The notes beneath the pieces were generated by a model, which saw only the letters and a list, made by a program, of their open reading frames with translations, was not told the DNA's origin and searched no databases. Source: a virus. From it: a stretch of DNA of 28,446 nucleotides. A program made the translations under genes and the position numbers. The stretch is from positions 1 through 28,446 of the IMG/VR virus record IMGVR_UViG_3300024518_007042. One strand, written 5' to 3'. Shown here one piece after another: positions 6,794-12,466 of this stretch; within the stretch, counting starts at the first letter, position 1, and each line of letters opens with the position of its first letter.

Positions 6794-6805
6794 CTCGATT
6801 AGTAG

Positions 6806-6887
6806 TGCCGAAGGCAGGATTTGAACCTACACTGCTCGAAAGCGGGAGATTTACAGTCTCCTGAGCGGCCAGTTGCTCAACTTCGGC
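6806..6887 (-). tRNA. tRNA-Tyr (GTA)
   Basis: 82-nt class II tRNA. The acceptor stem GCCGAAG pairs perfectly with CTTCGGC, the anticodon loop is CTGTAAA (anticodon GTA), there is a long variable arm, and the T-loop is TTCAAAT. Discriminator A; CCA is not encoded. It is the last member of the tRNA cluster in transcription order. Confidence 0.93.
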
Positions 6888-6896
6888 GGGGGTGTC

Positions 6897-6970
6897 TGGC
6901 AGGGATGCACAGAATCGAACTGCGAGCCTTTGATTTGGAAGCAAAAATGTTACCGTTACACCACATCCCC
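6897..6970 (-). tRNA. tRNA-Trp (CCA), CCA tail encoded
   Basis: A 71-nt body (6900..6970) plus encoded CCA (6897..6899). Acceptor GGGGATG pairs with CATCCCT, with G-U at 1-72. The D arm GTGT...ACAT resembles short phage tRNAs, and the T-loop TTCGATT is canonical. The anticodon loop reads TTCCAAA (anticodon CCA), with a C-T mismatch at 31-39 and a 4-nt variable loop. G73 followed by CCA fits tRNA-Trp. The alternative, tRNA-Gly (TCC) with the loop shifted by one base, needs two mismatches at the top of the stem. Confidence 0.7.
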
Positions 6971-6974
6971 CTGT

Positions 6975-7424
6975 TTAATAAACGAACTCTACTTCAATAC
7001 GGTCGTCCGAGTCAAATAGGTTCATCCACGGAATACGAGGACAGACTACACGAGTAATTGCAGTTCCTAAGATCGCACGCTGGCATCCAACGCATGGAGC
7101 CTTGTTCACATACAATGTGGACTCATGGAACTGCGTAGGATCGCCGTGAGTGAGCGCATTAACTTCAGCGTGGGCTGCGAAGCAAAGCCCCGGTCCAGAG
7201 TCATAGGTGGAACCTGAGGGCACGTCAGACGTACCTCTGGGGCACCCACCGTCCCTACAATGCTGCCAGCCACTCGGAACTCCGTTAAAACCTGTACCGA
7301 TGATACGCTGAGTCTTATTATTTACGATAACGCTGTAAACTTCAGCTTTACTACAGGTGGAGAAGATGGGTGCTGCGGCACTGCACAGGTCAAGCCATTG
7401 TTGATCTTTGCGAATAATTGTCAT
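6975..7424 (-). CDS. Deoxycytidylate (dCMP) deaminase
   Basis: 149-residue zinc deaminase that converts dCMP to dUMP, feeding thymidylate synthesis. The catalytic signature is H85-A-E87-V-N-A with PC111-x2-C114. A second Cys/His cluster (C24, H56, C57, C61) resembles the structural site of T4-type enzymes. The usual FNGVPSGWQHC substrate loop is present at 47-57. Start chosen at the ATG at 7424; the longer frame would run into the tRNA-Asn gene, which ends at 7428. There is no Shine-Dalgarno sequence, only CTT between the tRNA discriminator and the ATG. It sits between tRNA genes, an unusual placement. It also has the nucleotide-pool partner at 901..1347. Confidence 0.9.
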   Translation of the reverse strand: MTIIRKDQQWLDLCSAAAPIFSTCSKAEVYSVIVNNKTQRIIGTGFNGVPSGWQHCRDGGCPRGTSDVPSGSTYDSGPGLCFAAHAEVNALTHGDPTQFHESTLYVNKAPCVGCQRAILGTAITRVVCPRIPWMNLFDSDDRIEVEFVY

Positions 7425-7427
7425 AAG

Positions 7428-7500
7428 CTCTGAGGGGAGGGGACGATCCTCCAACCTTCGCATTAACAGTGCGCTGCTCTGCCAGTTGAGCTACCCCAGA
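7428..7500 (-). tRNA. tRNA-Asn (GTT) with swapped T-loop pair
   Basis: 73-nt cloverleaf: acceptor TCTGGGG with CCTCAGA (one G-T pair), anticodon loop CTGTTAA (GTT), discriminator G as expected for tRNA-Asn. The T-loop reads ATCGTCC, so the nearly universal T54 and A58 are replaced by A54 and T58, a paired swap. Position 27-43 is a G-A mismatch. CCA is not encoded. The dCMP deaminase ATG follows after 3 nt. Confidence 0.85.
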
Positions 7501-7556
7501 AAAGGTGAGTAGTTTTACACCGTGCTCAGGGTGTCTGTGTTCAATCAGAATTTGAG

Positions 7557-7629
7557 AGCCTGAGAGGAGAATCGAACTCCTGACCTGCTGATTACAAAAC
7601 AACTGCTCTGCCGACTGAGCTACTCAGGC
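7557..7629 (-). tRNA. tRNA-Thr (TGT)
   Basis: 73-nt cloverleaf: acceptor GCCTGAG pairs perfectly with CTCAGGC, D stem GCTC/GAGC, anticodon loop TTTGTAA (anticodon TGT), T arm AGGAG-TTCGATT-CTCCT. Discriminator T; CCA is not encoded. It is the first tRNA of the cluster, 7 nt after the 64-residue gene. Confidence 0.92.
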
Positions 7630-7636
7630 ATATTCT

Positions 7637-7831
7637 TTATTCGTCTAACCATTCCCTGAATTGCTGTCCCAGAAAAGCTGCGAACATTCCTTCAATTATC
7701 GCTGCAGTTTGTTTGGGGTTCTCGGTGTCTGACAACGGCCTACTAAATATTACTGCATCCCCTAGGGAGATTTTAACCTCATCGTGAGTGGCTTTGGTTT
7801 CAACTACTGACTCCGTGCGGAAGGGCACCAT
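7637..7831 (-). CDS. Small hypothetical protein (64 aa)
   Basis: 64-residue frame with AAAGGA 4 nt before its ATG. The first half is beta-like (ESVVETKATHDEVKISLGDAVIFSRPL), and the second half is a helix (KQTAAIIEGMFAAFLGQQFREWLDE) that could be amphipathic. No family is recognised. It lies 20 nt after the upstream 230-residue gene and 7 nt before tRNA-Thr, so it is probably on the tRNA precursor transcript. Confidence 0.6.
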   Translation of the reverse strand: MVPFRTESVVETKATHDEVKISLGDAVIFSRPLSDTENPKQTAAIIEGMFAAFLGQQFREWLDE

Positions 7832-7851
7832 GACATCCTTTTGGATTGGGT

Positions 7852-8544
7852 TTATAATTTACGAGTGGGTGGAGGGTTTTCACGATCTGGGAGATCCTGA
7901 GGATTTATTCTAATAGGGTCAGGCTGCACACGAGAACTCTTCATATCCTCGGGCATGTCTGGCATCGTGAAGCCCTCACGTTCACGCACCGGCGGCGCAT
8001 CTGGAGTAACTTCTTTAGGTAGAATATCCATATCATGCTCTGCGGCCAGATCCTCGAACATTTTGAGAAACGCAAGAACCTCTTCTTCGGGGGCTGGCGG
8101 GTTCGGAAGATCATCTGTGATGTGATGAATGTCATCATCGATCAGACCACTGTAGAGTCCTGTTCCATCAGCCGCTACGCATGTCACGATGTCTCCGTGG
8201 ACAGAAGGCTGTATGAATACTTCAGTAATGCGTTTACCCATCACCCTGATATCAGCATCCTCAAACGTTACTGCTGCTGCAACATCCACCGCAGACATTG
8301 ATGTCTTGGCGGCTTTTCCTTCGACTGCAATAAGAAATGCTGACAGTTCTTCGGCTGCTTCGTAGAAGGCAAACGCTTCGGTGGACATGCGCTCTTCTTT
8401 GGGGCGAGTCTCCGTGGGGCGATTAGCGTTCTTGGCTTCTCTCTCTTCAGCCGTCATGGGAGGAAGCTGAGTGGTCCCATTCATAGGAAGAAGATGAATC
8501 CGTTCTTCCAATTCTTCTGGCGTCAGTTCAATTCTAGAATCCAT
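7852..8544 (-). CDS. Hypothetical acidic protein
   Basis: 230 residues when started at the ATG at 8544, which has AGGA 8 nt upstream. A longer start at 8601 would place the first codons in an 11-bp hairpin and is rejected. The product is acidic and Pro-rich at both ends (LPPMTAEEREAKNANRPTETRP; NPPAPEEE; PPPTRKL), with a central structured portion of about 55 to 150 that includes an Ala-rich helix (FAFYEAAEELSAFLIAVEGKAA) and a beta-like VFIQPSVHGDIVTCVAADG. No known family. It follows the structured spacer after the SSB-like gene. Confidence 0.65.
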   Translation of the reverse strand: MDSRIELTPEELEERIHLLPMNGTTQLPPMTAEEREAKNANRPTETRPKEERMSTEAFAFYEAAEELSAFLIAVEGKAAKTSMSAVDVAAAVTFEDADIRVMGKRITEVFIQPSVHGDIVTCVAADGTGLYSGLIDDDIHHITDDLPNPPAPEEEVLAFLKMFEDLAAEHDMDILPKEVTPDAPPVREREGFTMPDMPEDMKSSRVQPDPIRINPQDLPDRENPPPTRKL

Positions 8545-8574
8545 AATACGTGTCCTGTTCCTTCCGAGGGAAGA

Positions 8575-8605
8575 GGGGATGGATGCTGCGAAAACATCCA
8601 TCCCC
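8575..8605 (-). other. Strong 11-bp hairpin in leader of 7852..8544
   Basis: Read on either strand, GGGGATGGATG pairs perfectly with CATCCATCCCC around a 9-nt loop, and flanking GGAAG/CTTCC bases extend it with a bulge. It lies 31 nt before the ATG at 8544. No T-run follows on the minus strand, so it is not a classic intrinsic terminator. It may protect an mRNA end, mark a processing point or control translation of the gene below it. Confidence 0.6.
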
Positions 8606-8668
8606 CTTCCGGTTGTAAATCAAGGGAGAAGGCTCTCCACGACAAGAGTCTCTCAACCTATATTTACG

Positions 8669-8700
8669 GCATAAAGGCGGCGGGAGGAACGCCCCTATGC
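8669..8700 (-). other. Imperfect hairpin after SSB-like gene
   Basis: GCATA and GGCG pair with CGCC and TATGC across a 2x2 internal mismatch and a 10-nt loop. It begins 13 nt after the stop of the SSB-like gene. With the smaller hairpin at 8625..8638 and the strong one at 8575..8605, it fills the 168-nt gap between the two genes. I see no protein-coding frame or promoter there. Confidence 0.4.
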
Positions 8701-8712
8701 GACTTTGGTATG

Positions 8713-9267
8713 TTAGAAGGGTTCAAACTCTGAGTTTACCTCAGCTTGAGCTTCACGAGATACCGGTGCCACTGCTACGTTGCCGTCTGTCTGTGATGCA
8801 GATGCTGTGTCGGCTCGTAGAACCTCACCCACACAGTCAACCATCTCACCCTTCTTCTTGTTGAACTTTTCGCCAACAAGGATGCGGCAGTTAAGTCCAA
8901 CGAAGTCGTCGGATTCAAACTCGTAGCCATCTGGAAGATCGCCACCACCGAGAATGGTTTTGGTCCAGTTGCGGAGACGACAGGTGTTGCGCTCGTCTTC
9001 GTACCAGTTAGCTTTGGCGTCACCGAAAAGAACACGCTTCTCATAATCGCCGTCCACTACACGGAACCAGAACTTAACCTGATGGGTAGAGCCGTCTTTC
9101 TGAGGGTAGTTCTCAAGGAACCACTGTGAGTACTCTTCAACGAAACACTTCTCGATAACTACGTTAACGATCTCGTTTGCTGGGATGGGTGTGAACTTCT
9201 TGTCCTCGCCACCTGAGTTCCCAGCGGATGCTGGTGCTGGTGCCGTGGCTGATGCGGGTAGTTTCAT
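8713..9267 (-). CDS. Putative ssDNA-binding protein (phage SSB-like)
   Basis: 184 residues with a disordered Ala/Pro/Ser-rich head (1-22), a central domain and a polar tail ending in an acidic-aromatic SEFEPF, reminiscent of the acidic C-terminal tips of SSB proteins. The core has the pattern of phage proteins that accompany recombinases: FWFRVVDGDYEKRVLFGDAK, CRLRNWTKTILGG and DFVGLNCRILVGEKFNKKKGEMVDCVGEVLRA, the last close to the GxxCRvxvg...kNxVxxvl motif of DUF669-like proteins. It overlaps the Sak4-like ATPase gene by 4 nt, which fits a shared recombination role. The ssDNA-binding role is inferred from pattern and context. Confidence 0.65.
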   Translation of the reverse strand: MKLPASATAPAPASAGNSGGEDKKFTPIPANEIVNVVIEKCFVEEYSQWFLENYPQKDGSTHQVKFWFRVVDGDYEKRVLFGDAKANWYEDERNTCRLRNWTKTILGGGDLPDGYEFESDDFVGLNCRILVGEKFNKKKGEMVDCVGEVLRADTASASQTDGNVAVAPVSREAQAEVNSEFEPF

Positions 9268-10034
9268 TGTGAATCTCCGTTGTTGAAAATGATCTCTAAG
9301 TCTTCGTCAGCGCCTTCGATTTCGACGCCTTCCTCTTCAGAGGATGCACACATTATAGCACCTTGCTGGTTGTGTGTCAAGTGGAATGACCCATAATCTT
9401 GGATTATTGGGTCTGTGCCCGTTAGGGCATGAGTCCAACTATCGTCATTTGTAAGACGGTAGGTTCCAAGAACTGGGTCCGCACCTTCTGGGAGTTCCTT
9501 GAGCGGAACTTCTGTACGAAAGGCGTAATCGATGTAGTTGTGAATCTGGTTCCCGAACTGTCCACCGATAGCCAGTTTGTCCATCTCGTCGTTAATTCGA
9601 CAGGTGATGACAACGTGCATATCTAGACTGGTTATGGCCGTAAAGATCTTGTTGAATCGTGTAGCGATCCAGCCCCAGTCTTCCATAGTGGTTTCTGATC
9701 GTTTCTTATCTGCCAAGCGGCTCATAAGAATTCGGCGCTGGAGTTCATCGACTGAATCGATTACTAGAGTTTCTGGAACATAGTCACCAAGCGCCCCCTC
9801 TGGGCCAGCCTTGATGGCCTCGACCACGGTTGCCACATCAGCTTCGCTGTAGACATCGGCGTAGGGAAACTCTCTGTTTGTCACAGAGGCGAGTCCTGCC
9901 GCACAATTGACCACGAATGGGTTAGGAAACCCTGTAGCGAAAGAGGTCTTGCCTGAGCCGGGGTCACCGGCAACAAGAACTTTCAGATGCTCGGGCCAAA
10001 ATTTGCCCTTGGTGCTGAAGTGGATAATTCCCAT
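9264..10034 (-). CDS. Sak4-like RecA-fold ATPase
   Basis: 256-residue single-domain ATPase. Walker A is GDPGSGKT (23-30), Walker B is LVIDSVDE (90-97), and a later strand ending in VVITCRIND matches the sensor region of phage AAA_24/Sak4 recombinases. Sak4 proteins are RecA/Rad51-like single-strand annealing helpers that work with a phage SSB and a nuclease, and all three are adjacent here. The C-terminal 40 residues are acidic. The ATG abuts the upstream TAA, and AAAGG lies 8 nt before the ATG. A near-consensus promoter is buried in the 3' part of this gene (9352..9380). Confidence 0.85.
   Translation of the reverse strand: MGIIHFSTKGKFWPEHLKVLVAGDPGSGKTSFATGFPNPFVVNCAAGLASVTNREFPYADVYSEADVATVVEAIKAGPEGALGDYVPETLVIDSVDELQRRILMSRLADKKRSETTMEDWGWIATRFNKIFTAITSLDMHVVITCRINDEMDKLAIGGQFGNQIHNYIDYAFRTEVPLKELPEGADPVLGTYRLTNDDSWTHALTGTDPIIQDYGSFHLTHNQQGAIMCASSEEEGVEIEGADEDLEIIFNNGDSQ
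9352..9380 (-). promoter_or_regulatory. Near-consensus promoter inside the Sak4-like gene (P5)
   Basis: Minus strand: -35 TTGACA (9375..9380), spacer 17, -10 TATAAT (9352..9357) preceded by TGC. All three elements lie within coding sequence for the Sak4-like protein. The predicted start of transcription near 9345 is about 78 nt before the SSB-like gene's ATG, so unlike its siblings it would give an mRNA with a leader. It would raise SSB-like expression over the ATPase. Confidence 0.7.
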
Positions 10035-10259
10035 TTATGAAGCCTTTAGTTTAGATGGTGACTTGAAAGGTGCGACAAGGAGAGATAGAAGGAGGGACAT
10101 GCCAATGGCTGGTCCAAATCCTACCGTCACGGGAAGTAGTCCCTCGTGAAATCCCATCCCTACCAATACCATGAGTGCCCAAGCTTTAATCCCTATAATG
10201 AGGGGAATGGTTATGATCATGAATAGTACGAGTATGACCGCTTTTGATTCCTTGTCCAT
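10035..10259 (-). CDS. Small membrane protein, predicted leaderless mRNA
   Basis: 74 residues from the ATG at 10259 (MDKESK). A longer open frame exists, but this ATG is 7 nt after a strong -10 box, so transcription from that promoter begins at about the start codon. There are two hydrophobic segments: residues 7-24 (AVILVLFMIITIPLIIGI) and about 41-63 (LPVTVGFGPAIGMSLLLSLLVAP). The C-terminus is basic (FKSPSKLKAS). Two helices and a charged tail are compatible with a holin-like protein, but no lysis genes are nearby and the place between nuclease and recombinase genes argues for caution. The next gene starts immediately. Confidence 0.75.
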   Translation of the reverse strand: MDKESKAVILVLFMIITIPLIIGIKAWALMVLVGMGFHEGLLPVTVGFGPAIGMSLLLSLLVAPFKSPSKLKAS

Positions 10260-10266
10260 ACTAGCT

Positions 10267-10295
10267 AGTATAGCAGATCCGCAACCTTTTGTCAA
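10267..10295 (-). promoter_or_regulatory. Near-consensus promoter, leaderless type (P3)
   Basis: Minus strand: -35 TTGACA (10290..10295), spacer 17, -10 TATACT (10267..10272) preceded by TGC. Predicted start near 10260, with the ATG at 10259. The -35 hexamer contains the TGA stop codon of the Cas4-like nuclease gene. Confidence 0.85.
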
Positions 10296-11122
10296 GCCAA
10301 TTCGATTGAACGGCCCAGTTGGTCTTCGTTGAGATAGATAAGGCACTGATCTTGAAAATCGCAGAAGCGACATGAGGCGGCAGAGATGTTGGGCATGAAC
10401 ACTTCAGCTTCAATGGAAGCCTCAATAGCTTCTATGCAGCGATACAAACGAACTATATCAGTAGTTCCCCGAGGTCCACAGAAATACTCTTTGCCATTGC
10501 GAGTGTCGAACCAGTATACCCTATGCTCATAATCCTTGTACTTCTCGTACAGTTCTTCGCCGTTCGGGTAGCCAGTGTACTTATCAGAACCCTCTACGCC
10601 TACCCAGAACTCGCGCTGGGCTACGGCCCATGCGTATGATGTCATCTGAATATCGAGACTTAGGTTATCTGCATTAGGGCGGAAGCCAGTTTTGTAGTCT
10701 CTGATGTAGAGGATGCGAGCGTGCTCATCCACTGATACCTCATCTATGATGCCAGAGATTTCGTGGTTCCCTATAGGCACACAGAAACGTTTCTCTGCAC
10801 CGATTACTACATCGTTAGCAGCGGCACGAAATTCAACGAAGTCATGGACTTGCGCTTGACCCTTCTCGTGGTATCCACTAGCCGATGTACGGCGGGGCCA
10901 ATCCATCTCCTGCTTCAGGGAAGCTTCCCAGAGGTCTAGGAACTCTTGTACGGCAGCGTCTTCGTCACCATTATTGTTATAATGCTCGAAAGCTGCGTGC
11001 ACGGCAGTACCAAATTCTGCTGCGGCATTGACACGCCATTCCTGTAGGCCATCGACATAAGCGAACTTAGCCTTGAGGCTACAAGACATCCAATTCTTTA
11101 GTAATGAGGGGGATACTTTCAT
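10292..11122 (-). CDS. Cas4-like PD-(D/E)XK exonuclease with Fe-S site
   Basis: 276-residue RecB/Cas4-family nuclease. The N-terminal GTAVHAAFE (His42), GIIDEV (Asp127), DYKTG (Asp142, Lys144) and the following Gln159/Tyr163 form the PD-(D/E)XK active site. Cys14 together with Cys251, Cys254 and Cys260 (CRFCDFQDQC) would hold a [4Fe-4S] cluster. Such enzymes resect DNA ends and, with an annealing or Sak4-type protein, drive phage recombination; both partners follow downstream. Its ATG overlaps the upstream stop by one base (TGATG). There is no CRISPR array or cas1/cas2 in view, so this is not a CRISPR adaptation gene. Confidence 0.88.
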   Translation of the reverse strand: MKVSPSLLKNWMSCSLKAKFAYVDGLQEWRVNAAAEFGTAVHAAFEHYNNNGDEDAAVQEFLDLWEASLKQEMDWPRRTSASGYHEKGQAQVHDFVEFRAAANDVVIGAEKRFCVPIGNHEISGIIDEVSVDEHARILYIRDYKTGFRPNADNLSLDIQMTSYAWAVAQREFWVGVEGSDKYTGYPNGEELYEKYKDYEHRVYWFDTRNGKEYFCGPRGTTDIVRLYRCIEAIEASIEAEVFMPNISAASCRFCDFQDQCLIYLNEDQLGRSIELA

Positions 11123-11604
11123 CAGGTGATATTGCTCCGATAAGGAACGAAGTATAGTTGAAACGTGGCGTTCTTAATAGTTCCTATAGTTCCGCCAGTA
11201 TTGGAAAAGAATATAGTGTCTAGTGGTGACACAATGCGTTCTGGCAAGGCTACTCCACCGCTCGAAAGTTTGTTACCCAAATCATAAGAAGTGATACGAT
11301 CACCGGGGTAGGAGGCGTCTCGATAGACCCAGATATTTTCCATAACGGTGTCTGGTGAAGGGGTGGCTGTCGAAGTCTTTCTAAGACTATAAATAAGATA
11401 AGAACCGGCTATGCTAGAAAGACACATTGTCTTAATTCCTATTAGGTACAAATCCTGAATTGGAGAAAAGGTGCTGGATACATGACCCGACAATGCTGCA
11501 TCGGATTGAGATATTGTCATAGTGGCCGTGATGGGATCATGATAACGATCAGCGCTAACAATCTCCTGATTTTGTAGTGTTCTAAGTTCCCTATAATCTG
11601 GCAT
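11122..11604 (-). CDS. Hypothetical beta-rich protein
   Basis: 160 residues from the ATG at 11604, chosen because AGGAG lies 8 nt upstream and the ATG overlaps the upstream stop (TAATG). The protein is Ser/Thr-rich with many short alternating strands (ITATMTISQSDAALSGHVSSTF; ATFQLYFVPYR), a composition common in virion surface or tail proteins. One hydrophobic patch (LYLIGIKTMCLSSIAGSYLIYSL, about 59-81) could be a buried strand pair. The family is unknown. It lies at the border between virion and recombination genes. Confidence 0.6.
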   Translation of the reverse strand: MPDYRELRTLQNQEIVSADRYHDPITATMTISQSDAALSGHVSSTFSPIQDLYLIGIKTMCLSSIAGSYLIYSLRKTSTATPSPDTVMENIWVYRDASYPGDRITSYDLGNKLSSGGVALPERIVSPLDTIFFSNTGGTIGTIKNATFQLYFVPYRSNIT

Positions 11605-12038
11605 TACACCATCTCCTTGCCGCATCCGAAACAGATGAAGTGATCTGTGTTGAACTTGTAGCCACCGAAGTAGCCCAAGTGTTTACATTCCTGTGCGAAT
11701 TTAAGAACACCAGCTTTGGGCATTTTATTCAAAGCCCCTACTGGCATCATCCAGCTTTCTCCCGAGTCTATGAAGTCGGATCTCCGACCCCAACCCAAGA
11801 GCATTCCATCTTGCACTAGAACAAATATATCCGCATTAGCTTTCTTAAAGTGGAAGTACCTGTCTTCAATTGTGCCAGCTACAAGGACCACCTTGTTAGA
11901 TAGCTCATCTTCGAACTTGATTCCCTGTGGGTGGACCATAGAGATAGTAAGCTCTGGATTATATCGGTCCATGAATGACCGAACACCACCAACCACATCG
12001 TCATCCAATTTGCTATAAAGATTTTCTAACGTGGTCAT
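11604..12038 (-). CDS. Hypothetical protein, predicted leaderless mRNA
   Basis: 144 residues from the ATG at 12038 (MTTLENLYSKL). An in-frame ATG three codons earlier overlaps the -10 box of promoter P4 and cannot be on its transcript. The -10 box ends 7 nt before the chosen ATG, and no Shine-Dalgarno sequence is present. The C-terminus has a knuckle-like CFGCGKEM with an upstream Cys and His (ECKHLGYFGGYKFNTDHFICFGC), a plausible zinc site. No family is recognised. It starts a new transcription unit at the end of the tail gene cluster. Confidence 0.7.
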   Translation of the reverse strand: MTTLENLYSKLDDDVVGGVRSFMDRYNPELTISMVHPQGIKFEDELSNKVVLVAGTIEDRYFHFKKANADIFVLVQDGMLLGWGRRSDFIDSGESWMMPVGALNKMPKAGVLKFAQECKHLGYFGGYKFNTDHFICFGCGKEMV

Positions 12039-12045
12039 TCCAGTC

Positions 12046-12074
12046 ATTATAGCATACCTAACCTCTTATGTCAA
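12046..12074 (-). promoter_or_regulatory. Near-consensus promoter, leaderless type (P4)
   Basis: Minus strand: -35 TTGACA (12069..12074), spacer 17, -10 TATAAT (12046..12051) preceded by TGC, a full consensus match with an extended -10. Predicted start near 12039, with the ATG at 12038. The TGA stop of the upstream structural gene (12071..12073) lies inside the -35 hexamer. Confidence 0.88.
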
Positions 12075-12466
12075 GCCGGTGATTTCAGAGCCTTACCATT
12101 AAACGACCAGTGAACCATCATCTTTTGGAAAGACACCCCGCCGGAAACCACTCCAAGACGAGCACCAAGGTAGAGCCTACCTTGTGGTGGAGATTCCTTT
12201 GTGGTCCAGCTAAGCACACATACGTTGGCCCACGGCATGAAGCCGGGAACCTGAGAGTCGCCCTCGATTAACTCTGCGCCAAACGAAAGAATGGGTTTCT
12301 CTACGAACCTAGTGGGGAAGGTCACATCGATTTGAGCTTCGCCCTGTCCATTGACACGGAACTGTCCAGTTACGGCAGTAGCTGTGGCTTGAAAGCCGCT
12401 CTGACCCTTCCTGTCCACATTGCCAGCATTTATTTGTGACTGAAAATTTTGAATGTAGTTGTTCAT
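12071..12466 (-). CDS. Putative minor structural (tail) protein
   Basis: 131 residues with AGGA 8 nt before its ATG, which overlaps the stop of the giant tail protein gene (ATGA). The sequence is Gly/Gln/Val-rich and beta-like (TAVTGQFRVNGQGEAQIDVTFPTRFVEKPILSFGAEL), with motifs seen in receptor-binding or host-contact tips of tails. There is no Cys cluster or helical segment. The role is inferred from its place as the last gene of the tail block. Confidence 0.6.
   Translation of the reverse strand: MNNYIQNFQSQINAGNVDRKGQSGFQATATAVTGQFRVNGQGEAQIDVTFPTRFVEKPILSFGAELIEGDSQVPGFMPWANVCVLSWTTKESPPQGRLYLGARLGVVSGGVSFQKMMVHWSFNGKALKSPA

Noticed and set aside
6900-6970. tRNA-Gly (TCC) reading of the tRNA-Trp gene
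   Set aside because: It needs two mismatches at the anticodon end of the stem; G73 followed by CCA and the CCA anticodon drawing fit tRNA-Trp better.
7517-7534. ACACC/GGTGT hairpin between tRNA-Thr and tRNA-Asn as a terminator
   Set aside because: The stem is only 5 bp, no T-run follows, and the two tRNAs probably share a precursor; it may just separate them for processing.
8545-8601. Upstream ATG at 8601 for the 230-residue gene
   Set aside because: It falls inside the arm of the 11-bp hairpin and adds 19 residues with no ribosome site; the ATG at 8544 has AGGA at good spacing.
10035-10259. Holin assignment for the two-helix membrane protein
   Set aside because: Size and topology would allow it, but no endolysin is adjacent and the context is recombination genes, so I leave it as a membrane protein of unknown role.
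12045-12047. In-frame ATG at 12047 as start of the 144-residue gene
   Set aside because: It overlaps the -10 box of promoter P4 and so would not be present on the transcript.
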